Origin: Paeniglutamicibacter psychrophenolicus
GTDB taxonomy: Bacteria; Actinomycetota; Actinomycetes; Actinomycetales; Micrococcaceae
Reading direction: 5' to 3'
Assembly: GCF_017876575.1 (NCBI RefSeq)
Contig: NZ_JAGIOE010000001.1
Coordinates: forward strand, 3,038,001 to 3,102,000
DNA length: 64,000 nt
Part shown: positions 15,122 to 25,064 of the stretch, piece after piece
Position numbering within the stretch: the first letter of the stretch is position 1
Layout of the letters: every line of letters begins with the position of its first letter
The notes under the pieces: generated by a model
The model's database searches: none
What the model was told of the DNA's origin: nothing
Seen by the model: only the letters and a program-made list of their open reading frames with translations
Made by a program: the position numbers and the translations under genes

Positions 15122-16516
15122 CTAGGATCCTTTCCTGGCGGAAGCGAGTTCTTCCTCCGGCTCGTGGTACTTCGCGTCGACCGGGCGGATGAGCGTGCTG
15201 GCGACGAAGCCGATGGCCAGCAACCCCACCATGGTCAGCAGCACCGGAAGGTAGTTGTGCGCGTTCATCGTCCCGGGCTTGCCCTGGGCGTCCAGCAGCC
15301 CGTTGACGATCAACGGCCCGGCGATGCCGGCGGCGGACCACGCGGTGAGCAGGCGGCCGTGGATCGCCCCGACCTGGAAGGTGCCGAAGAGGTCCTTGAG
15401 GTAGGCCGGGGCGGTGGAGAAGGAGCCGCCGTAGAAGCTGATGATGACCACTGCCATGGCCACGAAGAGCAGCATCGAGCTGCCGCCGAAGAAGGCCAGC
15501 ACCACGTAGAAGACCGCGCCGGCACCGAGGTAGACCATGTAGATGCGCTTGCGCCCGATCACATCCGAGGTGCTTGACCAGATGAAGCGCCCGGCCATGT
15601 TGCCGATCGAGAGCATGCCCACGAATCCGGCGGCCACCGCGGCGTTGACCGCGGAGTTCCCGTCGGCGCCGCGGAAGAAGTCCTGGATCATCGGGGATGC
15701 CTGTTCCAGGATGCCGATACCGGCGGTGACGTTGAGGAACAGGACGGCCCACACCAGCCAGAAACTGCGGGTCTTGATCGCGTTGGCCGCCGAGACCTGC
15801 TTGGTGGTGACCATCGCGGAGACCTTGGCCGTGGAGGGGTCCCAGCCGCGCGGCGTCCAGCCGGGGGCTGGAACGCGGATGTTCAGCACCCCGTACATCA
15901 TCACCGCGAAGTAGAGCACGCCCAGGGTCAGGAACAGCTTGCCGACCGAGTTGCCCGAGGCGATCCAGTCGGCGCCGTCGGTTGCGGGGTTGAACCCGTC
16001 AAAGAACTTCAGCAGGGCGCTGGACATCGGGGAGGCGATCAGCGCCCCTCCCCCGAAACCCATGATCGCCATGCCGGTGGCCATGCCCGGGCGGTCGGGG
16101 AACCACTTCATGAGGGTGGAGACCGGTGAGATGTAGCCGATGCCCAGCCCGATGCCGCCGATGACGCCGTAGCCCAGGTAGACCAGCCAGAGCTGTGAGG
16201 TGAAGATGCCGGCGGCACCGACCAGGAAGCCGGCACCCCAGAAGGAGGCGGCGACGAACATCGACTTGCGCGGCCCGCTGCGTTCGACCCAGGTGCCCAT
16301 GATGGCCGCGGAGAGGCCGAGCATCACGATTGCGATGGAGAAGATGATCCCGATGGCGGTCTGCGAGAGGCCAAAGTGGCCGATGAGTGCGGACTTGTAC
16401 ACGCTGGTGGCGTAGGCCTGGCCGATGCACAGGTGCACGGCCAGTGCGGCGGGCGGGATCAGCCAGCGGTTGAAGCCCGGAGGGGCCATGGAGCGGGAGC
16501 GGTCGAGCCAATTCAA
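15122..16516 (-). CDS. OFA-family major facilitator transporter
   Basis: This 464-residue 12-helix MFS protein resembles the oxalate/formate antiporter (OFA) family. The N-terminal APPGFNRWLIPPAAL followed by HLCIGQAYA is characteristic, and a glycine-rich GGIGLGIGYISPV segment follows. The substrate cannot be read from sequence: OFA members move small carboxylates such as oxalate, formate, lactate or pyruvate. The frame is open to an ATG at 16618, but a TTG at 16516 (LNWLDRSRSM) is preceded by AGAGGAGA at ideal spacing and matches the usual OFA start. The small-subunit gene follows without a gap. Confidence 0.9.
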   Translation of the reverse strand: MNWLDRSRSMAPPGFNRWLIPPAALAVHLCIGQAYATSVYKSALIGHFGLSQTAIGIIFSIAIVMLGLSAAIMGTWVERSGPRKSMFVAASFWGAGFLVGAAGIFTSQLWLVYLGYGVIGGIGLGIGYISPVSTLMKWFPDRPGMATGMAIMGFGGGALIASPMSSALLKFFDGFNPATDGADWIASGNSVGKLFLTLGVLYFAVMMYGVLNIRVPAPGWTPRGWDPSTAKVSAMVTTKQVSAANAIKTRSFWLVWAVLFLNVTAGIGILEQASPMIQDFFRGADGNSAVNAAVAAGFVGMLSIGNMAGRFIWSSTSDVIGRKRIYMVYLGAGAVFYVVLAFFGGSSMLLFVAMAVVIISFYGGSFSTAPAYLKDLFGTFQVGAIHGRLLTAWSAAGIAGPLIVNGLLDAQGKPGTMNAHNYLPVLLTMVGLLAIGFVASTLIRPVDAKYHEPEEELASARKGS

Positions 16517-16797
16517 CGTGTTCTCCTCTGTTCTGGGGTGGGCGCGGGTGTCACCGGGAACAGAAACCATGCGGTTGTCGGATTCTGCGACCCAAGCACA
16601 CAGTGTGGCACGCTTCACAGGCCGGGCCGCGGCCCCGCGCCGGGGAATGCCGATTTGCCGCCGCTGGAAGGTGCGACATGCGGGCCTGGCCTGCTGGTTG
16701 GCCGACCTCCTGGCCGTACGGCATCCCCGCTGGCCGGACGGTCGCGCCGTTTGGCCGCCGGGTCGACTGGGGACCGGGGCACCGGTTAACGCACCGC
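16517..16797. other. Intergenic region upstream of the OFA transporter
   Basis: No gene is seen here. The part nearest the transporter should hold its promoter, but I find no convincing -35/-10 pair. An odd-centred palindrome CACACAGTGTG (16597-16607) about 85 bases upstream of the TTG could be an operator. The rest is GC-rich sequence without clear structure up to the nusB terminator. Confidence 0.4.
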
Positions 16798-16836
16798 GGC
16801 CGGCGGGAGCCCGAAAAGTTCGGGTTCCCGCCGGCC
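16798..16836 (-). terminator. Terminator after nusB
   Basis: An 18-bp stem with one G-T pair (arms 16798-16815 and 16819-16836, three-base loop) begins 26 bases past the nusB stop. It closes the long rpsD-to-nusB gene run. Confidence 0.92.
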
Positions 16837-16862
16837 GGCGGAGAGGTGCGAAGCGCGGGCCG

Positions 16863-17273
16863 CTAGGCCAGCAGCGTCGGCTTCATCTGCTGGATGCGTC
16901 CGAGCAGTCCGTTGACGAATTCCGGGGACTCGTCGGTGGACAGCTCGCGGACCAGCGAGACTGCTTCGGCCACGGCAACGCCGTCGGGAACGTCGTCGTT
17001 GAACAACAGCTCCCAGGCGCCGATGCGCAGCGCGGTGCGGTCCACCGTGGGCATGCGCTCCAGGGTCCAGCCCTTGGAGTAGGAGGAGAGGATCTCATCG
17101 ATCCTATCCAGCTCGCCCATGACGCCCTCGATGAGGGTCACGGTGTACTCGTTGATGGTGATGTCCGTGGCTTCACGGCGCAAACGCATGGCCGCCAGCG
17201 GCGAGACATCGCGTTGTTCGGCTTCAAAAAGGATGTCAAGTGCCCGGCGGCGGGCCTTGGCGCGTGCGCTCAC
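16863..17273 (-). CDS. nusB: Transcription antitermination factor NusB
   Basis: NusB pairs with NusE (S10) on boxA RNA to prevent early termination in rRNA operons. It has 136 residues and is all helical. The start ARAKARRRALDILFEAEQR is the family signature, and SVALVRELSTDESPEFVNG-like text near the C-terminus (SLVRELSTDESPEFVNG here) matches the conserved end. The GTG overlaps the efp stop by one base (TAGTG). Confidence 0.97.
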   Translation of the reverse strand: MSARAKARRRALDILFEAEQRDVSPLAAMRLRREATDITINEYTVTLIEGVMGELDRIDEILSSYSKGWTLERMPTVDRTALRIGAWELLFNDDVPDGVAVAEAVSLVRELSTDESPEFVNGLLGRIQQMKPTLLA

Positions 17274-17833
17274 TAGGAGACACGCCCGAGGTAATCGCCG
17301 GTGCGGGTGTCGACCTTGACCTTGGTGTTCTGTTCGACGAACAGCGGCACCTGGATCTCCTTGCCGGTCTCCAGCGTGGCCGGCTTGGTGCCTGCCGAGG
17401 AGCGGTCGCCCTGCAGGCCCGGCTCGGTGTAGGTGATTTCCAGGACGACCGACGGGGGCAGCTCGACGTACAGCGCGGAACCCTCGTGCATCGCGATGGT
17501 GACGTTCTGGTTCTCCAGCATGTAGCCGGCGGTCTCACCCACGGTCACACCGGCGACGGTGATCTGGTCGTAGTCGCTCAGGTCCATGAACACGAAGTCT
17601 TCGCCGTCCTGGTACAGGTACTGGTAGTCGCGGCGGTCAACGGTTGCGGTCTCGATCTTGGCGCCGGCGTTGTAGGTCTTTTCCAGCACGCGGCCGGTAA
17701 GCACGTTGCGCATCTTGGTGCGCACGAATGCGCCGCCCTTGCCCGGCTTGACGTGCTGGAAATCGATGATGCTCCAGAGCTGGCCCTCGATCTTGAGGAC
17801 CTGTCCGTTCTTGATGTCGGTGGTTGATGCCAC
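17273..17833 (-). CDS. efp: Elongation factor P
   Basis: EF-P rescues ribosomes stalled at consecutive prolines. It is 186 residues with three beta-barrel domains. The tip of domain I, where other bacteria carry a modified residue, reads [11 protein letters not shown], so Lys sits at the modification position; actinobacteria commonly have an unmodified-type loop with PGKG. The C-terminal GDYLGRVS is typical. It is coupled to nusB. Upstream is a 215-base gap that ends with a possible terminator of the previous gene. Confidence 0.98.
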   Translation of the reverse strand: MASTTDIKNGQVLKIEGQLWSIIDFQHVKPGKGGAFVRTKMRNVLTGRVLEKTYNAGAKIETATVDRRDYQYLYQDGEDFVFMDLSDYDQITVAGVTVGETAGYMLENQNVTIAMHEGSALYVELPPSVVLEITYTEPGLQGDRSSAGTKPATLETGKEIQVPLFVEQNTKVKVDTRTGDYLGRVS

Positions 17834-18013
17834 GATCTACTCTTCTTCCGTATTTCGCCGCCGGCTCGCCCGGCGCGGAATCGCGCTGGCGGGCCCAAGC
17901 CGCCGCAAAGCGGCAACCCCGGGCGTGTTGTCAAAAATCCAAGATTCAGTTTAGCGCACCGGGGCAGTTGCCCGGGTAACACCCGATGGTGATCTGCCGG
18001 ACGCCGGTGCCCG

Positions 18014-18038
18014 GCCGGCACGCTTGGCGTGCGCCGGC
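18014..18038 (-). terminator. Possible terminator after the TPR-like gene
   Basis: GCCGGCACGC and GCGTGCGCCGGC form a hairpin with a TTG loop and a two-base bulge, 11 bases past the stop at 18049. It would separate the aro genes from efp-nusB. The stem is short and imperfect. Confidence 0.45.
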
Positions 18039-18048
18039 GGGGCCGTTC

Positions 18049-18651
18049 CTACTGCCCGGGGTGCTGGTGGGCCGGCTGCGCGGAACCGGCTCCGGTGTGC
18101 TCGAGCACCGAGGCCAGGCAGGCGCGCGAGGACTCGACCAGGTGGGCGTCGGCCCCTGCCGCGGTGCGCAGGTCAAGGGCCTTGCGGAAACGGTTGGCCG
18201 CGGCCAGCAGGTCCCCGGACTCCACGTAGGCGAAGCCCAGGTGCTGCTGCAGGATGGCCTCGTGCTCGGTGTCCTTGAACTCCCTCAGCAGCGCGCGCAG
18301 GCGGTTGATGGCCCTGGGCGCGTCGCCCGAGGCACGGGTCAGCGAAGTGTCAAGCACGCGCATGGCGAAGTCCTGCGGGTCGCTCAGGCGGGTCTCGGCG
18401 ACCAGTTCGCTGGCGGCGCGCAGCTCGCCCTTGGCCAGCAGCACCACGACCTGCCAGGCGGCGGATCCGGTGCGCAGGGTTTCCTCGGCCAGGGCCGCGT
18501 CGGAAATCTCGTGGCGCATCAGCGACGGGTTCAACCGCACCCCGGGGATGCCCGATTCGATGTTTTGGCGCGGGGCGCTGTCCAGTCCCCCGACGGGTAC
18601 CTGCAGCAGCGCCTGGGTGTGGGTCAGGTCCCGATCCGGTGCGGTGATCAT
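18049..18651 (-). CDS. TPR-like protein linked to the shikimate operon, function unknown
   Basis: The 200-residue soluble protein is helical and rich in Ala, Arg and Leu. The second half looks like tetratricopeptide repeats (for example HLGFAYVESGDLLAAANRFRK near residue 147), so it may be a small protein-binding scaffold. The ATG overlaps the aroB TGA by four bases (ATGA), so it is translated from the aro message. The frame is open through most of aroB, but only this part is coding in style. I do not recognise a named family. Confidence 0.85.
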   Translation of the reverse strand: MITAPDRDLTHTQALLQVPVGGLDSAPRQNIESGIPGVRLNPSLMRHEISDAALAEETLRTGSAAWQVVVLLAKGELRAASELVAETRLSDPQDFAMRVLDTSLTRASGDAPRAINRLRALLREFKDTEHEAILQQHLGFAYVESGDLLAAANRFRKALDLRTAAGADAHLVESSRACLASVLEHTGAGSAQPAHQHPGQ

Positions 18652-19739
18652 TGTGCAATCTCCTGGTAGGCGGCGAACAAGAGGGAAGTGTCGGGCACAT
18701 CGAGCATGCGCGGGCTGCCGATGCCATCGAGCACCACGAAGCGCAACAGGTCTCCGCGGGTTTTCTTGTCCCGGCGCATCCCGTCGAGCAGGGCCTGCCA
18801 GCGGTCCCCGCGGTAGGTGGTGGGCAGTCCCAGGGACTTCAGGATGTCCAGGTGGCGGTCGGCGACCGCATCCGAGGTGCGTCCCACGCTGCGGCCCAGT
18901 TCGGCGGCGAAGGCCATGCCGATGGACACCGCCGCGCCGTGGCGCATCGAGTAGCGCTCGACCAGCTCGATGGCGTGCGCCAGGGTGTGCCCGTAGTTCA
19001 GGTATTCGCGCTCCCCGGATTCCCGCAGGTCGTTGGAGACGACCTTGGCCTTGACGATGATGGCTCGTTCGATCAACTCGCGCAGGCGGGCGGAGGTGGC
19101 GTCGGTGGCGTCGGCCGGGTCTTCCTCGATGAGCTCGAGGATGCGCTCGTCGGCAATGAAGCCGCACTTGACGACCTCGGCCATGCCGGTGACCAGCTCG
19201 TTCTTCGGCAGCGTGGCCAGGGTGTCCAGGTCCACCAACACGCCGGCGGGCGGGTGGAAGGCGCCGACGAGGTTCTTGCCCTCGGCGGTATTGATGCCTG
19301 TCTTGCCGCCGACCGCGGCATCGACCATGCCCAGCAGCGAGGTGGGGATGTGGATGACCTTGGTTCCGCGCAGCCAGGTGGCGGCGACGAATCCGGCCAG
19401 GTCGGTCACGGCCCCGCCGCCCACCGCGACGATGGCGTCCGAGCGGGTGAAGTCGTTCTTGCCCAGCACCTGCCAGCAGAAGGAGGCGACCTCGATGTGC
19501 TTGCCCTCTTCGGCGTCGGGGATCTCGGCGACCATCGCGGCGTAGCCGGCGGCCTCGAGGTCGGCCTTGACGATGTCGCCGGTGGCGCGCAGGGCGCGCG
19601 GGTGGATGATCAGCACCTTCTTGACGCGCTCGCCCAGCAGGCCGGGCAGGCGCCCTAGCAGGCCGTTGCCGACGATCACCTCGTAGTTCTCGGCAGGAGC
19701 CGATCCGGTGACGTTGATCGTCGTGGGTGCGGGGTTCAT
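18648..19739 (-). CDS. aroB: 3-dehydroquinate synthase
   Basis: AroB converts DAHP to 3-dehydroquinate using NAD and a divalent metal. The NAD-binding GGGAVTDLAGFVAATW lies near residue 100, GKTGIN near 140, and GEREYLNYGHTLAHAIE has a metal-ligand His. I chose the ATG at 19739 (363 residues), which is preceded by GGAGGA at eight bases; the ATG at 19754 lies within that ribosome binding site. A gap of 194 bases separates it from aroK, with no gene and no clear promoter in it. Confidence 0.97.
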   Translation of the reverse strand: MNPAPTTINVTGSAPAENYEVIVGNGLLGRLPGLLGERVKKVLIIHPRALRATGDIVKADLEAAGYAAMVAEIPDAEEGKHIEVASFCWQVLGKNDFTRSDAIVAVGGGAVTDLAGFVAATWLRGTKVIHIPTSLLGMVDAAVGGKTGINTAEGKNLVGAFHPPAGVLVDLDTLATLPKNELVTGMAEVVKCGFIADERILELIEEDPADATDATSARLRELIERAIIVKAKVVSNDLRESGEREYLNYGHTLAHAIELVERYSMRHGAAVSIGMAFAAELGRSVGRTSDAVADRHLDILKSLGLPTTYRGDRWQALLDGMRRDKKTRGDLLRFVVLDGIGSPRMLDVPDTSLLFAAYQEIAQ

Positions 19740-19933
19740 CGTTGGATCCTCCATGTGCTGCGTGGCGCGCCGGGCCCCGGCACCGACCGGGTCGGTGCGG
19801 TTGGGGGCTTGGGCGCGTGGGTGAATACGCGTCAACCGATTCTTCGCCGGTGACCAATTAGCCGTGCGGCGGGCGCGCGGATGCGTCCGTTGCTTGGCTT
19901 AAGCCTACGCGTTTGGGCGTCCGAGTTGGGGTT

Positions 19934-20503
19934 TCAGTGTCCGGCATCACGGTATGCGGTGAGGATCGCCTCGGCGATTTGTGCCGCGGTCCTCCCCCGG
20001 GTGTCGATGCGCAGCGTCGCTGTCGCCTCGTAGAGTTCGCTGCGTTCGGCGAAGATCCGGCTCCATGATTCAAGCGGGGTGGCGCCGAGCAGCGGACGGG
20101 TGGTGTCGGCGCCGATGCGCGGGCCGACGGTGGCCGCATCGGTCAGCAGGTACACCGCGAAGCCCGTGGCGATCAGGTCCCGGTTCCCGGCCGCGAGCAC
20201 CGAGCCTCCCCCGGTGGCAACGACCGCAGGGGCGCACCGGTCGGCCGGGGCGGGGATGCCGGGCGCAGCCTTGGCGTGCGCAGCCTTGGCGTGCGGGCGC
20301 ACGGCATCGGCCAGCGCCTGGGACTCGAAGCGGCGGAATCCGGCCTCCCCGTGGGCGGCGAAGATCTCGGGGATCGTGCCGTGGGCAGCAACGACGCGGG
20401 CGTCGGTGTCGATCAGGGTGGTTCCCAGCAGGCGCGCCAGGATCGCCCCGACCGCACTCTTGCCGCTTGCCATCGGCCCGATCAAGAAGATCGGCGTGCT
20501 CAT
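19934..20503 (-). CDS. aroK: Shikimate kinase
   Basis: AroK phosphorylates shikimate with ATP. The Walker A GPMASGKS is at residues 9-16, the shikimate-binding DTD at 32-34, FRRFE at 56-60 and the GGG of the lid-side loop at 98-100. It is 189 residues, about 15-20 longer than usual, because of an insert at residues 71-92 made of the doubled unit HAKAA plus a Pro/Ala stretch. The insert precedes the ATGGG loop and should not remove catalytic residues. The ATG overlaps the aroC TGA by four bases. Confidence 0.96.
   Translation of the reverse strand: MSTPIFLIGPMASGKSAVGAILARLLGTTLIDTDARVVAAHGTIPEIFAAHGEAGFRRFESQALADAVRPHAKAAHAKAAPGIPAPADRCAPAVVATGGGSVLAAGNRDLIATGFAVYLLTDAATVGPRIGADTTRPLLGATPLESWSRIFAERSELYEATATLRIDTRGRTAAQIAEAILTAYRDAGH
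20265..20294. repeat. 15-bp perfect tandem duplication inside aroK
   Basis: The unit GCAGCCTTGGCGTGC occurs twice head to tail (20265-20279 and 20280-20294), encoding the repeated HAKAA in the AroK insert. It keeps frame and looks like a recent replication-slippage duplication. Confidence 0.95.
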
Positions 20504-21702
20504 GGGGTGCGGACCGACCCCAGGTTCTGCGGGATGGCCCCGAGGTAGTTTTCCACGTTGCGCTTGACCTCGGTGATCGAGTCGCCGCCGAACTTCTCCA
20601 GCATGGCCTGGGCCAGCACCAGGGCGACCATGGCCTCGGCGACGACGCCGGCGGCCGGAACGGCACAGACGTCCGAACGCTGGTGGTGCGCCGTGGTGGC
20701 CTCGCCGGTGGCGGTGTCGATGGTGCGCAGGGCGCGCGGGACGGTGGCGATCGGCTTCATGGCCGCGCGCACGCGCAGCACACCCCCGATGCTCATGCCG
20801 CCCTCGATGCCGCCGGCCTTGTTTCCGGAGCGGTCGATGACCCCGTCCTCGCCGCGCACGATCTCGTCGTGGGCGGCCGAGCCGCGGCGCGAGGCGGTGA
20901 GGAAGCCATCTCCCACCTCCACGCCCTTGATGGCCTGGATGCCCATCAGCGCACCGGCAAGGCGCGCGTCGAGGCGGCGGTCCCAGTGCACGTAGGAGCC
21001 CAGCCCGGGGGGAAGGTTGTAGGCAAGCACCTCGACGATGCCGCCGAGGGTCTCACCCTCCTTGTGGGCGGCGTCGACCTCGGCGACCATGGCCGCGGAG
21101 GTCTCGGAGTCGAAGCAGCGCAGCGGGTCGGCGTCAAGGGCCCGCACGTCTGCGGCGGTGGGCAGCGCGGAATTCTCCGGGGAGGCAACGGTGCCGACCG
21201 AGACGGTGTGGGAGACCAGCTGGACGCCGAGCTGGGCCAGGAAGTTTGCTGCCACCGAGCCCAGGGCGACGCGGGCGGCGGTTTCGCGGGCGGACGCGCG
21301 CTCGAGGACCGGGCGGGCGTCGTCGAACCCGTATTTCTGCATGCCGGTGAAATCGGCGTGGCCCGGGCGCGGGCGGGTCAGCGGCGCGTTGCGCGCCATC
21401 GATGCCAGTTCCTCGGCGTCAACGGCGTCGGGGTTCATGACCTTTTCCCACTTGGGCCACTCGGTGTTGCCGACCTCGATGGCCACCGGTCCGCCCTGTG
21501 TGAGCCCGTGGCGGACCCCGCCGATGAAGGACACCGCATCCTGCTCGAACTTCATCCTCGCGCCGCGGCCATAGCCGAGGCGGCGGCGTGCCAAGGCATC
21601 GCGCACATCCTGTGAAGAGATGGCAATGCCCGCGGGCAGTCCCTCGATAATTCCAACCAATGCGGGGCCGTGTGATTCGCCCGCCGTCAACCAACGCAAC
21701 AT
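20500..21702 (-). CDS. aroC: Chorismate synthase
   Basis: AroC makes chorismate from EPSP using reduced FMN. The 400-residue protein begins [18 protein letters not shown], the conserved family start. Further conserved stretches are [27 protein letters not shown] and the C-terminal [22 protein letters not shown] chose the ATG at 21702 on homology; an in-frame ATG lies three codons earlier (21711). aroE ends 32 bases upstream. Confidence 0.98.
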   Translation of the reverse strand: MLRWLTAGESHGPALVGIIEGLPAGIAISSQDVRDALARRRLGYGRGARMKFEQDAVSFIGGVRHGLTQGGPVAIEVGNTEWPKWEKVMNPDAVDAEELASMARNAPLTRPRPGHADFTGMQKYGFDDARPVLERASARETAARVALGSVAANFLAQLGVQLVSHTVSVGTVASPENSALPTAADVRALDADPLRCFDSETSAAMVAEVDAAHKEGETLGGIVEVLAYNLPPGLGSYVHWDRRLDARLAGALMGIQAIKGVEVGDGFLTASRRGSAAHDEIVRGEDGVIDRSGNKAGGIEGGMSIGGVLRVRAAMKPIATVPRALRTIDTATGEATTAHHQRSDVCAVPAAGVVAEAMVALVLAQAMLEKFGGDSITEVKRNVENYLGAIPQNLGSVRTP

Positions 21703-21734
21703 GCACTCCATCTTGCCATGTCCCGGGGCCGTGA

Positions 21735-22643
21735 TCAGGGCCGGGACAGCCCCACTGCGTCGCACATCACATTTGTGACGTGCTCCCAGTCCGCATGCTG
21801 GACACCGGAAAAGAGCTTGACCTGCTCCACTCCCTGGTAGAGCAGCATCGAGAGCCCGGAGACGACGGTGCCGCCCGCACGCTCCCAGGCGGTGGCGAGC
21901 ACCGATGGCCATGGGTCGTAGGCGACATCCAGCAGCACGGCGCCGGGGGCCAGGGCGCCGGTCGCCGGGCTTCGTTCCGGGCCCAGGCCCAGCGGGGCCA
22001 CCAGCTCGTCGGCGGCGTGCGCCGGGAGCGTGGAGATGACCGCCTCGTAGTGCGCCAGCCGCTGCCCGGCGACGGTGCTGTCGATCGCTTCGCATCCCAG
22101 CCCCAGGGCTTGGGCCAGGTCCAGGGCGGCGGCGGCGCGTTGCGGGTTGCGCACCACCAGATCCACCTGGGTGTGCCCGAGCTCGGCGCAGGCCTCCAGC
22201 GCGGCCAGCGCGGTGTTCCCGGCACCCAGGATCGCGGCGCGGCGCACCCGGCCCGGCGTGTCGCCGTGGCGGCGCGCGGGAAGCACCCCGGACATCGCCC
22301 CGACGATCCCGTCGACGTCGGTGTTGTGCCCGTACAGGTGCACGGCCCCGCCACGGTGCTGGACCACCACGGTGTTCAGTGCCCCGAGACGCTGCACGCG
22401 CTCGGAAAGTTCGTCCAGGTGCGGGATCAGCGCGTCCTTCAGCGGCATGGTCACCGAGACCCCGACCCAGCCCGGTTCGGTGCGCAGGCGCTGGGCGAAG
22501 GCCGCCGCCTGCCCGGGGAGCGTGTCGATCGCGGTGTATTCGATGTCCACGCCCAGGGCCCGGTAGGCGCTGGAGTGCAGCAGCGGGGAACGCGAATGGG
22601 AGATCGGGTGGCCGAGCACCGCCGCGCGGCGCGTCGCGGTCAC
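21735..22643 (-). CDS. aroE: Shikimate 5-dehydrogenase
   Basis: AroE reduces 3-dehydroshikimate to shikimate with [15 protein letters not shown] (about residues 14-23) binds the substrate, VTMPLKDAL holds the catalytic Lys, and [12 protein letters not shown] is the nucleotide-binding turn; most homologues have GAGGxxxA here. It has 302 residues from the GTG at 22643, which overlaps the mltG TGA by four bases. A GTG two codons upstream is possible. Confidence 0.95.
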   Translation of the reverse strand: MTATRRAAVLGHPISHSRSPLLHSSAYRALGVDIEYTAIDTLPGQAAAFAQRLRTEPGWVGVSVTMPLKDALIPHLDELSERVQRLGALNTVVVQHRGGAVHLYGHNTDVDGIVGAMSGVLPARRHGDTPGRVRRAAILGAGNTALAALEACAELGHTQVDLVVRNPQRAAAALDLAQALGLGCEAIDSTVAGQRLAHYEAVISTLPAHAADELVAPLGLGPERSPATGALAPGAVLLDVAYDPWPSVLATAWERAGGTVVSGLSMLLYQGVEQVKLFSGVQHADWEHVTNVMCDAVGLSRP

Positions 22644-24892
22644 TTGCACACGTCCGTGTTGGCGGCGCACCAGGAACGGAATTCGTTCTGGTACACGCGG
22701 TGTTCGGCGTAGGTCCTGGCGAACTTCGTTTCGCCGGTGTTGGTGTTCACGGTGACCCAGTAGTAGTAGTCGTTGGGCGTCGGGTTGGCCGCGGCCTTGA
22801 TGGCCGGGTCCCCTGGGGAGCCGATGGGGGTCGGCGGCAGTCCCTTGTGCTCGTAGGTGTTGTACGGGTTGCCCGCGTCGACCTTCTCCGCCCCGCTGAT
22901 CTGCAGGGTGTAGCGGTCCAGCCCGTAGATGACGGCCGAGTCGACCTGCAGCAGGCCGTTGGTCTCGGTGTTGTTGGGGTGCAGGCGGTTTTCCAGCGCC
23001 CCGGCCACGGTGGCGTAGTCGTCCTTGCGGGCCTCGGCCTGCAGGATCGAGGCGACCTTGAGCACGTGGTATTGCTGCTCCGGGTCGGTGATGCCGTTGG
23101 CCTTCAGCGTCTTGGCGGTGGCATCGACCATGGCCTTGAGCACCGTCTTGGCGTCGGCGTCCAGCGGGAAGCGGTATTCGCCCGGGTGCAGGTAGCCCTC
23201 GAGGTTTGAGGCCCCGGACTTGATGCCGAAGGCCTTGGGGTCCTCGGACAGGGCTTGGAGGTCCTCGAGTTTCAGGCCGGTGGACTTGGAGATTTCCTCG
23301 AGCACGCCGGACAGGCGGGTGTTTTGCTTGATGGCCACGTAGGAGACCTTGGCGGCGGGTTCGCCGATCAGGATCGTGGCGGCATCCAGGGCGGGCATCT
23401 CCTGGCGCAGGTCGTAGGTCCCGGGGTGGATTTCGCGGTTTTCGGCATCCACCAGCTGGATGGCCTCGAGGAACAGCTTGTCGCTGGCGACGATGTCACG
23501 GTTTTCAAGTTCGCGCCCGATTTGCTTCGGGCCCCAGCCGGACTTGACCTCGAAGGAAACGGCCGCGCCTCCGGGTGCCGGGAAGTCCTGGGGATTCAGG
23601 CGTTCCATGAGTCCCTGCAGGAAGAGAACGACGCCGAAGATGACGGCGCAGAAGCCCAGCAGCACCACCAGCACGACCCAGTTGCGTCGGCGGCGGCGGG
23701 TCTTGCGCGCCTTCGGGTCGGCCGCAATGGTGGTCAGGAACAGGTTTTCGCGTTCCAGCGACTCGTCGGGTTCCACCGGGTAGCCGCCGGTGCCATCGTA
23801 GTGGGCCGCGGGCAGGTGTCCAGCTTCGGGGTACCCAACGTCCTGGTGGCCGGCGTCGTAGTGGTCGGCGTCTTGATAGCCAACGTGGTGGGGATCGATG
23901 ACGTGTTGGTCTGTGCCGTCGATTTCCACGCCGTGTGCCGGGGCGGATGCCTCGGGGTAGGTGTGGGGGTCCTCGTGGACCGCCTGCTGCGTTTCGACCC
24001 CGGCACTGTAGTCACCCGGGACCTGCAGGCGTTCGGGGTCGGGGGCCGGGTATGCGGGACCGGCCGCGTCGGCCTGGTCCCGGCGCGCTTCCCGGGTCTC
24101 CTGCTTCTGCACCCTCGGCGGGATGGCGGGGTGGGCGGGGGGCCCCTGGGCACCGGGCGCGGACAGTGCCTGGGCCTGGGTTGCCACGGGATCCACTGCT
24201 GCTTCGGTGGCACCGGTACGGTGCTGCGACGCGTCCTGGTCGAACGGGCCGGCGGCGGCTGCGCCGAGGGCCGGGACGATGGGTTTCCCGGTGGGCGGCG
24301 CCACGTGCGATGAATCGGGGGTGATGGCGCTTCGGGCCGCGGCGGACCTGTCACGCAACGGTGCGGCGTTGGCCCGCAGCGTCTGGCGCACGCGCTCGGC
24401 GGCGGCGCGCTGGGCCTCGATGGCTTCCTTGCGTGCCCGCTGCGCGCTTTGGGTCCGTGCCCGTTGGGCGGCGTCCAGCGCCTTGGTGCGTTCGGCGGCC
24501 GCGGTCCGGGCGCGTTCCTCCGCAAGGACCTGGGCCGCTGCGGCGGCCCTCGCTGCCTCTTCGCTGGCTGCGGTTGCGGCCGGCAACTCCAGGTTGTTCT
24601 CCTGCAACGCCGTGACGGTGTCGGCCGGGGCTTGGTGCCCCGAGGCGGGCGCGGCATGATGGTGGGCCGTGCCGTGGCGTTCGGGCAGTGGTTCGCCGGC
24701 GGGGTCGCCGGCGGGGTCGCCGCCGGGAGCGGTTGCCGCCGCGGTGTCGGGGCCGGCGGACGAATCCCCCGCGGCCGGAGCCTGGGCCCCGGCGCGTTGG
24801 CGCTCGGCATCCTCGCGCGCGGCGCGGGCGGCACGCCGGGGTGAAATCCCGGGTTCGTGGCGCGGAGAATCGTTGGACGATTCGTGTGTCAT
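22640..24892 (-). CDS. mltG: Endolytic murein transglycosylase with very long cytoplasmic N-terminus
   Basis: MltG cuts nascent peptidoglycan glycan strands at the membrane. The C-terminal half has one membrane helix (about residues 404-428, after a run of Arg) followed by the YceG fold. The [12 protein letters not shown] segment keeps the catalytic Glu position, and [13 protein letters not shown] follows. Typical MltG is about 340-400 residues; this one is 750. The extra 400 residues are disordered in style: an Ala/Arg/Glu-rich probable coiled coil (about 105-175), Pro/Ala stretches and a His/Tyr/Asp/Gly-rich patch (about 330-375). The ATG at 24892 follows GGGAGA at good spacing. It is coupled to aroE. 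Confidence 0.93.
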   Translation of the reverse strand: MTHESSNDSPRHEPGISPRRAARAAREDAERQRAGAQAPAAGDSSAGPDTAAATAPGGDPAGDPAGEPLPERHGTAHHHAAPASGHQAPADTVTALQENNLELPAATAASEEAARAAAAAQVLAEERARTAAAERTKALDAAQRARTQSAQRARKEAIEAQRAAAERVRQTLRANAAPLRDRSAAARSAITPDSSHVAPPTGKPIVPALGAAAAGPFDQDASQHRTGATEAAVDPVATQAQALSAPGAQGPPAHPAIPPRVQKQETREARRDQADAAGPAYPAPDPERLQVPGDYSAGVETQQAVHEDPHTYPEASAPAHGVEIDGTDQHVIDPHHVGYQDADHYDAGHQDVGYPEAGHLPAAHYDGTGGYPVEPDESLERENLFLTTIAADPKARKTRRRRRNWVVLVVLLGFCAVIFGVVLFLQGLMERLNPQDFPAPGGAAVSFEVKSGWGPKQIGRELENRDIVASDKLFLEAIQLVDAENREIHPGTYDLRQEMPALDAATILIGEPAAKVSYVAIKQNTRLSGVLEEISKSTGLKLEDLQALSEDPKAFGIKSGASNLEGYLHPGEYRFPLDADAKTVLKAMVDATAKTLKANGITDPEQQYHVLKVASILQAEARKDDYATVAGALENRLHPNNTETNGLLQVDSAVIYGLDRYTLQISGAEKVDAGNPYNTYEHKGLPPTPIGSPGDPAIKAAANPTPNDYYYWVTVNTNTGETKFARTYAEHRVYQNEFRSWCAANTDVCK

Positions 24893-25064
24893 GCGGTTTT
24901 CTCCCATGCCCGCAGGCAACGTAGTAGCCGAGGGGCGACGCAGGCCCGTGTCTTCAGCCGAATGAGATGTTATGCGATCGTAACCCAAAGCGGGGTCTCC
25001 GGGCAGCACCCCGGGGGCAGCGCGGCGTGCGCTCCCCCGGTCCGCGCCGGTGGTTTGCCCCGGT

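Noticed and set aside
16597-16607. CACACAGTGTG palindrome as the operator of the OFA transporter
   Set aside because: It is short, far from the start, and no regulator gene is adjacent; it is kept only as a note in the intergenic entry.
17906-17934. TTGACA (17934-17929) as the efp promoter
   Set aside because: The -35 is perfect but the sequence 16-18 bases on (GCTTTG) is a poor -10, and the region forms a small hairpin instead.
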